A stretch of DNA of 16,594 nt from an uncultured Oscillospiraceae bacterium (GCA_900764755.1 CAAFPE010000104.1:1-16594), one strand, 5' to 3'; counted from the stretch's first letter, positions 5,523-13,172 are shown. Notes: a model not told the origin generated them from the sequence alone. Made by a program: numbers and translations.

Positions 5523-6734
5523 ATGAAGATCGGGATCTACGGCGGGACCTTTAACCCACCCCATCTGGGGCATCTGGCGGCGGCCCGGACGGCGCTGGAC
5601 GCACTGAAGCTGGACAAGCTGATCTTGATGCCTGCGGCGGTGCCGCCCCACAAGGTGTTGCCGGAAAACAGCCCCGCCCAGGAGCACCGGCTGGCCATGG
5701 TGGAGCGGATGGCGGATGCCATGGAGCGGCCCGGCGCGGTGGAGGTGTCCACCCTGGAGTTGGAGCGGGAGGGGAAAAGCTATACCTCTGACACGCTGGA
5801 GGCCATCCACCGCCAGTATCCGGAGGCAGAACTGTGGCTGCTGATGGGAACGGATATGTTCCTCACCCTGCATCTGTGGCATGAGCCCGGGACCATCCTC
5901 CGCCTGGCCGGGATCTGCGCCTTCGGGAGGTCTGAACAGGACGGAGAGGATGTCTTTGCCCCCCAACGGGAGTTTTTAAGCAAGACCTACCCCGATGCGC
6001 GGATCGCAACCATCACCCTGCCCGGACTGGTGGACATCTCTTCTACCCAGCTGCGGGAGCTCCTGGCCCGGGAGCGGGGGAGTGAATACCTGTTGCCGTC
6101 GGTGTACGGCTATATTTTGATGAACCGCCTGTATGGCACCTATCCCTGCCTGAAGCGTCTGGAGCTGCCGGAGCTGCGGGCCTGCTCCTATTCCATGATC
6201 CGCCACAAGCGGGTGGCCCATGTGGCGGGGGTGGAGGAAGAGGCGGTCAAGCTGGCAAAATTCTGGGGTGCGGACCCGGAATTGGCCCGCTATGCGGGGA
6301 TTTTGCACGATTGTACCAAATACCTGGAGCTGACCACCCAGTTGCATTTGTGTGCCAAATATGGTATTGAATTAGATGCTTTAGAGCAGAAAGCGGTCAA
6401 GCTGCTCCACTCCAAGACTGGTGCGTGTATGGCCCGGTATGTTTTTGGGGAACCTGATGAGGTATACGAGGCCATCTTCTGGCACACCACAGGCAAGGCG
6501 GACATGGCGCTGCTGGACAAGATCCTGTACATGGCGGACTACATAGAGCCAAACCGGGATTTTGAGGGTGTGGAGCGTCTGCGGAGGCTGGCCTATACCG
6601 ATCTGGATCAGGCCATGCTGCTGGGAGTGGAGTCTACCATACGGGAGATGGAGGAACGGGGCGTCCCCGTCCACATCAATACCATTCAGGCCAGACAGTG
6701 GCTGCTTGACCGGGGTGTGAAGCTGGAGGAATAA
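5523..6734 (+). CDS. nadD: Fused nicotinate-nucleotide adenylyltransferase (NadD) and YqeK HD hydrolase
   Basis: A 403-residue two-domain protein. Residues 1 to about 205 are NadD, which joins ATP and nicotinate mononucleotide to make deamido-NAD: nucleotidyltransferase motif GGTFNPPHLGH (7-17), MGTDMF (108-113) and the ISSTQLRE signature (172-179). Residues about 215-403 are a YqeK-type HD phosphohydrolase, a family shown in other Firmicutes to cleave Ap4A symmetrically to two ADP: candidate metal ligands H233, H262-D263, H296, H321 and D339. There is no internal stop or frame change, so this is a true fusion of genes that are separate and adjacent in B. subtilis. ATG 5523 follows GGAGAGG. 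The stop is six bases before the next ATG. Both activities look intact; coupling of them is inference. Confidence 0.95.
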   Translation: MKIGIYGGTFNPPHLGHLAAARTALDALKLDKLILMPAAVPPHKVLPENSPAQEHRLAMVERMADAMERPGAVEVSTLELEREGKSYTSDTLEAIHRQYPEAELWLLMGTDMFLTLHLWHEPGTILRLAGICAFGRSEQDGEDVFAPQREFLSKTYPDARIATITLPGLVDISSTQLRELLARERGSEYLLPSVYGYILMNRLYGTYPCLKRLELPELRACSYSMIRHKRVAHVAGVEEEAVKLAKFWGADPELARYAGILHDCTKYLELTTQLHLCAKYGIELDALEQKAVKLLHSKTGACMARYVFGEPDEVYEAIFWHTTGKADMALLDKILYMADYIEPNRDFEGVERLRRLAYTDLDQAMLLGVESTIREMEERGVPVHINTIQARQWLLDRGVKLEE

Positions 6735-6740
6735 GACAAG

Positions 6741-8381
6741 ATGAGCGGAAAAAGAGAGACAACACCCAGCAGACGGCGCCGGAAGGCCGGCTGGTGGCAG
6801 CAGCACAGGGAGTGGGTGGCAGGGCTGGACCGGGGACAGAAACTCCGCTACCGGCTGCTTCAAACGCTGGTGGTCCTTTCCATCCTGGTGATCGGGGTGT
6901 GGCTGGGGCTGAAGACGTGGATGAAGCTGCCGGAGATCCCGGAGCCGTCTGGCGGGACCGGAACCATCCAGGGGGACGGTACCCCGAGCTTTGATGGGGC
7001 AGAGCTGCCCGACGTGGCCAAGAGCGGTCGGCGGACCGGAGTATACACCTTCCTTCTGGTAGGGCAGGACACCGCCGGGGGCGGCAATACCGACACCATG
7101 CTGCTGATCACCTTTGACAGCAAGGCAAAGACGGTCCATGGCATGAGCCTGCCCCGGGATACCATGATCAACACCAGCCGCAAGGGCAGCGGCCACCGCC
7201 TGAACGCAGTGTACAATTTCAATAAGGGCAGGGATCCGGATACCCAGCTGGTCAACGGCATCACCGCCCTGAAAAAAGAGGTAGGAAAACTCACCGGTAT
7301 CGCCCCGGACTTCTATGTGGTAGTCCAGTGGGAGGCGGTGGGCCGACTGGTGGAGGCCATCGGCGGCGTCCACTTCGAGGTCCCCTTCGACATGGATTAT
7401 GATGACCCGACCCCGGGACAGGATCTTCATATCCATCTGAAGCAGGGCTATCAGGAACTGAACGGAGAGCAGGCCATGGGCCTGATCCGCTGGCGGCATA
7501 ACAATGACTACTCCGTGCAGTACCCCAATGGGGACCTGGGCCGGGTCCAGACCCAGCAAGCCTTCCTAAAGGCGGTGGCGGCGGAGTGCCTGAAGCCGGA
7601 GATCCTGCTGAAGGTCACCAGCTTGGCGGAGATCTTTATGGAGAATGTGAGCACCGACCTGTCCCTGGGCAATCTGCTGGCCTTTGCCCAGCTGGCTATG
7701 GGGATGGACGCGGAGGAGGACATCCAGTTTGTCACCATGCCCAACCGGGATGCCCGCTACCCCAAGGTGTCCATGGTGCTGCCCGTTGTGGATGAGTTGC
7801 TGGCTATCCTGAATAACGGCTTCAACCCCTATGTGGATCAGATCCGGGCCAGCGATCTTCAGGTCCTGGTCCGAAACAGCGATGGTAGCTACTCTGTGAC
7901 CGGCGGCACTTTGTTGGATGAGACACTGTCCCGGCCCAGGGGCAGCGGATCCTCCACAAGCGGCGGACAGACAGTAGAGACTCCGGAGGGACCGGAGGAG
8001 GAGTTTCCGGATCCGGATGGGTCTCAGGAGCTGCCTCCGGATGACTCCCAGGTCATTCCGCCGGACGGTTCCCAGGTCGTCCCACCGGATGGTTCCGGGA
8101 TCCTGCCTCCGGACGGCTCTCAGGAGCAGCCTCCGGATGGCTCCCAGGGCGGTCAGATGCCTCCAGAAGGTCAGACGTTCCCACCGTCTGAGGGCGGCGG
8201 AGACAGCACCCTGCCGGAGCCCAGCGGTTCTCAGGATGCCGGGAGCGGCGAGACGGGTCAGCAGCCGGAGCCCCCTGCGGAGGGGGGCGCTTCCACCGGC
8301 GGGACAGAGGGCAGTGAGGGAATGACCGTGTCCGAGCTGCCTGACTGGCTCAACCCCACGGGGCTGGAGCCGGCGGCCTGA
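6741..8381 (+). CDS. LytR-CpsA-Psr (LCP) family cell-wall glycopolymer ligase with repeat tail
   Basis: A 546-residue type II membrane protein. The N-terminal part is strongly basic (RRRRK at about 11-15), a single helix spans about 40-56, and the extracellular LCP domain runs from about 100 to 285. LCP markers are FLLVGQD (104-110), NTDTMLL, the MSLPRDT block (135-141) with its arginine and aspartate, and GDLGRVQTQQAFL. LCP enzymes transfer lipid-linked glycopolymers to peptidoglycan. After the domain is a low-complexity P/G/S/D tail (about 395-535) with six octapeptide repeats. ATG 6741 follows GGAGGA in the end of nadD-yqeK. An LCP gene between yqeK and rsfS occurs in other Clostridia, as I recall. 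The transferred polymer cannot be told from sequence. Confidence 0.93.
   Translation: MSGKRETTPSRRRRKAGWWQQHREWVAGLDRGQKLRYRLLQTLVVLSILVIGVWLGLKTWMKLPEIPEPSGGTGTIQGDGTPSFDGAELPDVAKSGRRTGVYTFLLVGQDTAGGGNTDTMLLITFDSKAKTVHGMSLPRDTMINTSRKGSGHRLNAVYNFNKGRDPDTQLVNGITALKKEVGKLTGIAPDFYVVVQWEAVGRLVEAIGGVHFEVPFDMDYDDPTPGQDLHIHLKQGYQELNGEQAMGLIRWRHNNDYSVQYPNGDLGRVQTQQAFLKAVAAECLKPEILLKVTSLAEIFMENVSTDLSLGNLLAFAQLAMGMDAEEDIQFVTMPNRDARYPKVSMVLPVVDELLAILNNGFNPYVDQIRASDLQVLVRNSDGSYSVTGGTLLDETLSRPRGSGSSTSGGQTVETPEGPEEEFPDPDGSQELPPDDSQVIPPDGSQVVPPDGSGILPPDGSQEQPPDGSQGGQMPPEGQTFPPSEGGGDSTLPEPSGSQDAGSGETGQQPEPPAEGGASTGGTEGSEGMTVSELPDWLNPTGLEPAA
8010..8153 (+). repeat. Six 24-base units encoding PPDGSQxx octapeptides
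   Basis: In-frame tandem repeat in the LCP tail, residues 424-471. Units read DPDGSQEL, PPDDSQVI, PPDGSQVV, PPDGSGIL, PPDGSQEQ and PPDGSQGG. The DNA copies differ mostly at third positions, so the array is not freshly amplified. It probably forms an extended wall-spanning linker. Confidence 0.9.
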
Positions 8382-8420
8382 GCCGCACCGGCCCTGAGAT
8401 GAGACAGAACCACAAAAGAG

Positions 8421-8450
8421 CCCGCCCTGCCCCGGAGGGGGTGGGGCGGC
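8421..8450 (+). repeat. GC-rich hairpin between the LCP gene and rsfS
   Basis: Arms CCGCCCTGCCCC (8422-8433) and GGGGGTGGGGCGG (8437-8449) pair over about twelve bases with two G-U pairs. No U-run follows and there is no GTAG head. It may be a weak terminator, a processing hairpin or a decayed repeat. Confidence 0.4.
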
Positions 8451-8471
8451 ATACAGAAAGGAGAAGCGCCT

Positions 8472-8831
8472 GTGACTTCTTATGAGAGCGCGATTTTACT
8501 GGCAAAAGCCCTGGATGGGAAAAAGGGAGAAGAGATCAAGGTCCTGAAAACGGAGGGGCTGACCACCTTGGCAGACTACTTTGTGATCTGCACCGCCACC
8601 TCCACCACACAGATCAAGGCCATGTCCGACGCCTGTGAGGAGGCCATGGAGAAGCAGGGGGAGCGGGTCCACCACATCGAGGGCCACCGGGGCGGCACCT
8701 GGCTGCTGATGGATTTTTCCTCTGTGGTGGTCCATATCTTCATGGATGAGGCTCGGAAGTTCTATGATCTGGAGCGCCTCTGGGGCGACGCGGAGGAGGT
8801 CCCTCTGGACGATGTGCTGAAGGGGGAGTGA
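8472..8831 (+). CDS. rsfS: Ribosome silencing factor RsfS (YqeL/Iojap family)
   Basis: A 119-residue protein of the RsfS/Iojap family, which binds uL14 on the 50S subunit and blocks joining with 30S when nutrients run low. Family marks are TTLADYFVICTATSTTQIKA near residues 31-50 and the RVHHIEGHRGGTWLLMDFSSVVVHIF core, followed by the near-invariant FYDLERLWGDA. Length is typical. The start is GTG 8472 with AAAGGAGAAG upstream. This ends the yhbY/nadD-yqeK/rsfS grouping. The gene stops about 30 bases before the T-box promoter. Confidence 0.97.
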   Translation: MTSYESAILLAKALDGKKGEEIKVLKTEGLTTLADYFVICTATSTTQIKAMSDACEEAMEKQGERVHHIEGHRGGTWLLMDFSSVVVHIFMDEARKFYDLERLWGDAEEVPLDDVLKGE

Positions 8832-8863
8832 GCGGCCGGCGCGCCGCTTTCCGGCCAAATCCC

Positions 8864-8892
8864 TTGACAACCCCTTGGAAATCCCATATAAT
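8864..8892 (+). promoter_or_regulatory. Sigma-A-type promoter of the T-box transcript
   Basis: TTGACA (8864-8869), a 17-base spacer and TATAAT (8887-8892): a perfect consensus promoter. Transcription should start about 8899, giving a leader of about 240 bases before the first coding region. Confidence 0.95.
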
Positions 8893-8898
8893 GAGGTC

Positions 8899-9134
8899 TT
8901 GTAAAAGCGTTGCGGAAGAGGAGTACCCCACTGCGGGCGGCAGAGAGAGGAGACGGATGGTGCAAGTCTCCCCGCCGGATGGGGGAAGGTGGCTTCTAAG
9001 CTCTGCCCCCGAAATCCAGTAAGGGGCGGCGGTCCCCCCGTTACCGGGCTGTGAGCGTCCCCTTTGGGGAAAATCAGGTGGTACCGCGGACAGGATCTTG
9101 TTCGCCCTGAGCCTTTTTGGCTCAGGGCGTTTTT
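8899..9134 (+). promoter_or_regulatory. T-box leader, probably valine-responsive
   Basis: Stem I runs from about 8915 to 9000 and includes GAGGAGTAC near its 5' side, AGAGAG (8943-8948), the GGTGCAAG distal loop (8959-8966) and the closing CTCC. The antiterminator T-box is at about 9076-9089 (AGGTGGTACCGCGG). The TGGT bulge there would pair with an uncharged ACCA acceptor end, consistent with tRNA-Val. Transcription should read through the 11-bp terminator when tRNA is uncharged. The specifier cannot be fixed by eye; GTG at 8989-8991, on the 3' side of Stem I, is a candidate valine codon. The valine assignment rests on the downstream valS. Confidence 0.9.
9103..9134 (+). terminator. T-box intrinsic terminator
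   Basis: Perfect 11-bp stem CGCCCTGAGCC (9103-9113) and GGCTCAGGGCG (9119-9129), loop TTTTT, then TTTTT at 9130-9134. It lies just after the T-box sequence, as expected for the alternative to the antiterminator. Confidence 0.95.
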
Positions 9135-9149
9135 GTTTGGAGGTGTGAT

Positions 9150-9659
9150 GTGGAATTTATCAATGAGACGCGCTGCAATGAGCGGACCGTCTTGGCGATG
9201 AACCGGGCCTCCATCCGGGCAACCCACCGGTGGAGCAGTTTGTCCCTCCGGCTGCTGGGCGGGGCCTGCGGTGTGTTTTTGCTCCGGGCGGCCGCACGGC
9301 TCGGACTTTCCTCCCTGGGCGGGATCTCAGCCGGACTGATGGGCGGCGGACTGCTGTTGTGGGTGCTGTTTTTGAACCATATCCGCGCCTGGATCGTGAT
9401 CCGCCTGGTCCTGAAGGGGGAACAGCTGCACCGGGCCGCATTTGATGAGGAGGGCTGCACCATCCGCAGCGGCGGGGACGAGGTCCGCCTGTCCTATGAC
9501 CAGGTCGCCGCCCTCTATGAGGACCGGCACTATTTCTTCCTGATGCTGAACCGGCACCAGGGATACGCCCTGGAGAAGCAGGGCTTCCGCTCCGGCGGGC
9601 CGGACGCCTTCCGGGCTTTTCTGGAGCGCAAGGCGGATTGCAGGGCCCAGCGGGTCTGA
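9150..9659 (+). CDS. YcxB-like membrane protein in the T-box transcript
   Basis: A 169-residue protein. GTG 9150 is chosen: GGAGGT (9139-9144) sits five bases upstream, and an in-frame ATG at 9117 falls inside the terminator hairpin. A charged N-terminal region (FINETRCNERTVLAMNR) is followed by two hydrophobic segments (about 38-52 and 58-80), then a soluble beta-rich part with RLSYDQVAALYEDRHYFFLMLNRHQGYALEKQGF and a closing FRAFLERK. This resembles the YcxB-like C-terminal domain found in Firmicutes membrane proteins. Molecular role unknown. It is the first gene after the T-box leader, so it should be co-regulated with valS. The family call is by eye. Confidence 0.78.
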   Translation: MEFINETRCNERTVLAMNRASIRATHRWSSLSLRLLGGACGVFLLRAAARLGLSSLGGISAGLMGGGLLLWVLFLNHIRAWIVIRLVLKGEQLHRAAFDEEGCTIRSGGDEVRLSYDQVAALYEDRHYFFLMLNRHQGYALEKQGFRSGGPDAFRAFLERKADCRAQRV

Positions 9660-9732
9660 GGAAACACCAGCGGCCGGAGGGGGCGGGGCTCCCGCGGCCG
9701 GACGATAATTTGAGAATAGGACGTGAGATCGC

Positions 9733-12375
9733 ATGAAAAAAGAACTGCCAAAGGTTTATGAGCCCCAGGAGGTAGAGTCCCGGATCTATGAGACCTGGGA
9801 GAAGAACGGCTGCTTCAAGGGCCGCCGGGATCCCAAGCGGAAGCCCTTCACCATCGTGATGCCGCCCCCCAATGTGACGGGACAGCTGCACATGGGCCAC
9901 GCCATGGACTCCACCCTCCAGGATATCCTCATCCGCTTCAAGCGGATGCAGGGCTATGCCGCCCTGTGGGTCCCCGGCACCGACCACGCAGGCATCGCCA
10001 CCCAGATCAAGGTGGAGGAGGAACTGCGGGTGAAGGAGGGCCTGACCCGCTATGACCTGGGCCGGGACAAGTTCCTGGAGCGGGTGTGGGACTGGAAGCA
10101 CCAGTATGGCAACCGCATCGTGGAGCAGCAGAAGAAGCTGGGCGCCTCCTGTGACTGGGACCGGGCCCGGTTCACTATGGATGAGGGCTGCTCCAAGGCC
10201 GTGCGGGAGACCTTCTGCGAGCTGTATGAGAAGGGCCTTATCTATAAGGGTAGCCGGATCATCAACTGGTGTCCCCACTGCGTCACCGCCCTCTCCGACG
10301 CGGAGGTGGAGTATCAGGACAAGCCTGGCCACCTGTGGTATATCCGCTATCCCCTGACCGACGGCTCCGGCGACCTGGTGGTGGCTACCACCCGGCCTGA
10401 GACCATGATGGGCGACACCGGCGTGGCGGTGAACCCGGAGGACGAGCGCTTTAAGCACCTGGTGGGCAAGACCTGCATCCTGCCCATTATGAACCGGGAG
10501 ATCCCCATTGTGGCCGACGAGTATGTGGAGCTGGGCTTCGGCACCGGCGCGGTGAAGATGACCCCCGCCCACGACCCCAACGACTTTGAGGTGGGCCTGC
10601 GCCACAACCTGGAGACCATCCGGGTCCTGGACGACAACGGTGTGGTCAACGCCAATGGCGGCAAGTACGAGGGCATGGACCGCTATGAGTGCCGCCAGGC
10701 CATCGTAAAGGATCTGGAGGAGCAGGGCTATCTGGTCAAGACCGAGCCGTACAGCCACAATGTGGGCACCTGCTACCGCTGTCACAACGACGTGGAGCCC
10801 ATCATCTCCGCCCAGTGGTTCGTTAAGATGAAGCCCCTGGCCGAGGAGGCCATCCGGGTGGTGGAGCAGGGGGAGACCAAGTTCGTCCCCGACCGCTTCT
10901 CCAAGACCTATCTGAACTGGATGGAGAACGTCCACGACTGGTGCATCAGCCGCCAGCTGTGGTGGGGCCATCAGATCCCCGTGTGGTACTGCGCCGACTG
11001 CGGCAAGATGACCGTCAGCCGGGAGGACCCCACCCAGTGCCAGCACTGCGGATCTGAGAACATCACCCGGGACCCCGATGTGCTGGATACATGGTTCTCC
11101 AGCGCCCTGTGGCCCTTCTCTACCCTGGGCTGGCCAGAAAAGACGGAGGATCTGGACTACTTCTATCCCACCGACGTGCTGGTCACCGGCTATGACATCA
11201 TCTTCTTCTGGGTGGCCCGGATGATCTTCTCCGCCTGCGAGCAGACCAAGCGGCCTCCCTTCCACACCGTGTTCATCCACGGCCTGGTCCGGGACGATAA
11301 GGGACGGAAGATGAGTAAATCCCTGGGCAACGGCATCGACCCCCTGGTGATCGCTGACAAGTACGGCGCGGACGCCCTGCGCTTCAATCTGGTCACCGGC
11401 AACAGCCCCGGCAACGATATGCGCTTCTACACCGAGCGCTGCGAGGCCATGCGCAACTTTGCCAACAAGATCTGGAATGCCAGCCGCTTCCTGATGATGA
11501 ACCTGACCATCGGCCAGTGCCGCCTGCCGGAGAAGCTGGAGCTGGAGGACAAGTGGATCCTCTCCAAGCTGAACACCGCCATTCGGGAGATCACGGAGAA
11601 CATGGAGCGCTATGAGCTGGGCGTGGCGGCCCAGAAGATCTACGACTTCATCTGGGATGACTACTGTGACTGGTATATCGAACTGACCAAAACCCGCCTC
11701 CAGGGCGAGGACGAGGACAGCAAGGTCCGGGCCCAGCAGGTGCTGTGCCATGTCCTGACCCAGATGCTTAAGCTGCTGCACCCCTTCATGCCCTTCATCA
11801 CGGAGGAGATCTGGCAGGCTCTGCCCCACGAGGACGGGGTGGAGGAGGGCTCCTTCCTGATGCTCCAGACCTGGCCCGAGTATCAGGCGGAACTGGACTT
11901 CCCCACCGAGGCGAAGGCTATGGAGCTCATCATGGACGCCATCCGCGCCGTCCGCACCCGCCGCAGCGAGATGAACGTTCCTCCCTCCAAGAAGGCTCAC
12001 CTCACCGTGGCTACCGAGGAGGCAGCAGTGTTCCAGCTGGGCGTGCCCTTCCTGAAGAAGATGGCCTATGCCAGCGAGGTGACCGTTGTCCCCGCTGGTC
12101 AGGCCGCCGAGTCCGCAGGTCAGGTCACGGTGGTGACCCACGCCGCCCAGGTATCTATGCCTTTGGCGGAGCTGGTGGACCTGGAGAAGGAGAAGGCCCG
12201 TCTGGAGAAGGAACTGAAGAAAAACAGCGCCGAGCTGGAGAAGCTCAACGCCAAGCTGGCCAATCCGGGCTTTGTGAACAAGGCGCCGGAGCACGTGGTC
12301 AAGGCGGAGCAGGAGCGCTCCGTCCAGCTCACCGAGCTGGTGGCCAAGCTGAAGGAGCAGCTGAGCGGGATGTGA
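9733..12375 (+). CDS. valS: Valyl-tRNA synthetase
   Basis: An 880-residue class Ia synthetase that charges tRNA-Val. The HIGH box is HMGH (residues 53-56, within PPPNVTGQLHMGHAMD) and the KMSKS box is intact at 526-530. The CP1 editing domain, about 195-340, has ATTRPETMMGDTGVAVNPED. Zinc-ribbon cysteines appear in CYRCHND and in CADCG followed by CQHCG. The DYCDWYIELTK motif lies in the anticodon-binding domain, and the C-terminal charged coiled coil (about 815-880, LEKEKARLEKELKK) is the usual ValRS tRNA-binding arm. The RBS is weak (TAGGACGTGAG). It follows the YcxB-like gene by 73 bases with no strong promoter between them, so the T-box at 8899-9134 probably controls it. Confidence 0.98.
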   Translation: MKKELPKVYEPQEVESRIYETWEKNGCFKGRRDPKRKPFTIVMPPPNVTGQLHMGHAMDSTLQDILIRFKRMQGYAALWVPGTDHAGIATQIKVEEELRVKEGLTRYDLGRDKFLERVWDWKHQYGNRIVEQQKKLGASCDWDRARFTMDEGCSKAVRETFCELYEKGLIYKGSRIINWCPHCVTALSDAEVEYQDKPGHLWYIRYPLTDGSGDLVVATTRPETMMGDTGVAVNPEDERFKHLVGKTCILPIMNREIPIVADEYVELGFGTGAVKMTPAHDPNDFEVGLRHNLETIRVLDDNGVVNANGGKYEGMDRYECRQAIVKDLEEQGYLVKTEPYSHNVGTCYRCHNDVEPIISAQWFVKMKPLAEEAIRVVEQGETKFVPDRFSKTYLNWMENVHDWCISRQLWWGHQIPVWYCADCGKMTVSREDPTQCQHCGSENITRDPDVLDTWFSSALWPFSTLGWPEKTEDLDYFYPTDVLVTGYDIIFFWVARMIFSACEQTKRPPFHTVFIHGLVRDDKGRKMSKSLGNGIDPLVIADKYGADALRFNLVTGNSPGNDMRFYTERCEAMRNFANKIWNASRFLMMNLTIGQCRLPEKLELEDKWILSKLNTAIREITENMERYELGVAAQKIYDFIWDDYCDWYIELTKTRLQGEDEDSKVRAQQVLCHVLTQMLKLLHPFMPFITEEIWQALPHEDGVEEGSFLMLQTWPEYQAELDFPTEAKAMELIMDAIRAVRTRRSEMNVPPSKKAHLTVATEEAAVFQLGVPFLKKMAYASEVTVVPAGQAAESAGQVTVVTHAAQVSMPLAELVDLEKEKARLEKELKKNSAELEKLNAKLANPGFVNKAPEHVVKAEQERSVQLTELVAKLKEQLSGM

Positions 12376-12389
12376 CCCAAGTACAGTCC

Positions 12390-12426
12390 ATCCGTCCCCG
12401 CCCCCACAGAGGGGGCGGGGACGGAT
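12390..12426 (+). terminator. Large GC hairpin after valS, possible terminator without U-run
   Basis: Arms ATCCGTCCCCGCCCCC (12390-12405) and GGGGGCGGGGACGGAT (12411-12426) pair perfectly over 16 bases with loop ACAGA. GTACAG (12381-12386) and CTGTAC (12434-12439) can extend it as an outer stem. The bases after it are not U-rich, so termination is uncertain; a 3'-end protecting hairpin fits as well. Confidence 0.5.
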
Positions 12427-12485
12427 CGGGAAGCTGTACACAGGGGAGTAAAAACAAGAAATATGGAAAGAATACAGTTTAGTGC

Positions 12486-12514
12486 TTGACAGAAGGACGT
12501 TCCTATGGTAACAT
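12486..12514 (+). promoter_or_regulatory. Promoter of the serine tRNA pair
   Basis: TTGACA (12486-12491), a 17-base spacer and TAACAT (12509-12514) with an upstream TGG (12506-12508) as an extended -10. The first tRNA begins 30 bases after the -10. Confidence 0.82.
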
Positions 12515-12543
12515 ATAACTCGCCTCTGATTGCAATGAGATGA

Positions 12544-12631
12544 GGAGAGATGTCCGAGTGGTTTAAGGAGCCGGTCTTGAAAACCGGTGACTCGTCAAGA
12601 GCCGTGGGTTCGAATCCCACTCTCTCCGCCA
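12544..12631 (+). tRNA. tRNA-Ser (UGA anticodon)
   Basis: Acceptor GGAGAGA (12544-12550) pairs with TCTCTCC (12621-12627), discriminator G, CCA encoded (12629-12631). The anticodon loop CTTGAAA gives TGA. A long variable arm and the T-loop GGTTCGAATCC are clear, so this is a class II serine tRNA of 88 bases. Confidence 0.97.
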
Positions 12632-12675
12632 CTTTTTTCATCCAGTGCTTGATATGTGATGTCGGTTGTAGCCAT

Positions 12676-12767
12676 GCAGAAGTACCCAAGTGGCTATAAG
12701 GGGCTCCCCTGCTAAGGGAGTAGTCGGGTTAAACCGAGCGAGGGTTCGAATCCCTCCTTCTGCGCCA
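12676..12767 (+). tRNA. tRNA-Ser (GCU anticodon)
   Basis: Acceptor GCAGAAG (12676-12682) pairs with CTTCTGC (12757-12763), discriminator G, CCA encoded at 12765-12767. The anticodon loop CTGCTAA gives GCT. The long variable arm contains GTCGGGTT and AACCGAGC, and the T-arm is GAGGG-TTCGAAT-CCCTC. Spaced 44 bases after the first serine tRNA. Confidence 0.97.
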
Positions 12768-12802
12768 CGTGGCCGTAAAGTTTACTTTGCGGCCACGTTT
12801 TT
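12768..12802 (+). terminator. Terminator of the tRNA pair
   Basis: Arms ACGTGGCCGTAAAG (from 12767, sharing the last base of the CCA) and CTTTGCGGCCACGT (12785-12798) pair over 14 bases with one G-U pair, followed by TTTTT at 12798-12802. Confidence 0.93.
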
Positions 12803-12841
12803 CTATGAATTTGAAAAAATGAAAAAAATCATAAAATCCAC

Positions 12842-12870
12842 TTGCATTTTTAAGGAAGCTGTGCTATTAT
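12842..12870 (+). promoter_or_regulatory. Promoter of rpmE
   Basis: TTGCAT (12842-12847), a 17-base spacer and TATTAT (12865-12870) with TGC (12862-12864) as an extended -10. The -10 lies 51 bases before the rpmE start. Confidence 0.85.
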
Positions 12871-12921
12871 ATCAGTTGCGTTTACGAAACGATCCTCCAT
12901 GGAGAAAGAGGTGAAGATACA

Positions 12922-13128
12922 ATGAAGGCAGGAATTCATCCCGACTATCAGCAGACCACCATCCGGTGCGCCTGCGGCAACGTGATCGAGACTGGTTCCA
13001 CCAAGCAGGACATCCGTGTTGAAGTGTGCTCTAAGTGTCACCCCTTCTACACCGGTAAGCAGAAGATGGTGGATACCGGCGGACGTGTCAGCCGCTTCAA
13101 CAAGAAGTTTGGCCTGGACAAGAAGTAA
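12922..13128 (+). CDS. rpmE: Ribosomal protein bL31 (zinc-binding form)
   Basis: A 68-residue large-subunit ribosomal protein. It starts MKAGIHPDYQ and keeps the four zinc cysteines C16, C18, C36 and C39 (RCACGN, VCSKCHPFYTGKQK), so this is the zinc-containing RpmE and not the cysteine-free paralogue that replaces it under zinc limitation. The basic GRVSRFNKKFGLDKK end is typical. ATG 12922 follows AGAGGTGAAG. It has its own promoter and terminator, so it is monocistronic. No Zur-like operator was recognised. Confidence 0.98.
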   Translation: MKAGIHPDYQQTTIRCACGNVIETGSTKQDIRVEVCSKCHPFYTGKQKMVDTGGRVSRFNKKFGLDKK

Positions 13129-13139
13129 GATTGCGTCTC

Positions 13140-13172
13140 AAAAGCCGCACCGAGGTTTCGGTGCGGCTTTTT
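13140..13172 (+). terminator. Terminator of rpmE
   Basis: Perfect 14-bp stem AAAAGCCGCACCGA (13140-13153) and TCGGTGCGGCTTTT (13158-13171), loop GGTT, followed by T then GTCATTTTT. The A and T ends let it act in either direction. Confidence 0.95.

Noticed and set aside
9117..9149. An upstream ATG (9117) for the YcxB-like gene
   Set aside because: It lies inside the T-box terminator hairpin, while GGAGGT at 9139-9144 points to GTG 9150.
9160..12441. A minus-strand open frame of 1093 codons opposite valS
   Set aside because: It mirrors valS throughout and is rich in L, H, G and V with no recognisable domain. GC-ending codon use on the valS strand removes stops from this antisense frame. No RBS or promoter supports it.
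12544..12767. Serine tRNAs as a phage or island attachment site
   Set aside because: No integrase and no direct repeat of a tRNA 3' end is visible in the window; rpmE and other core genes follow.
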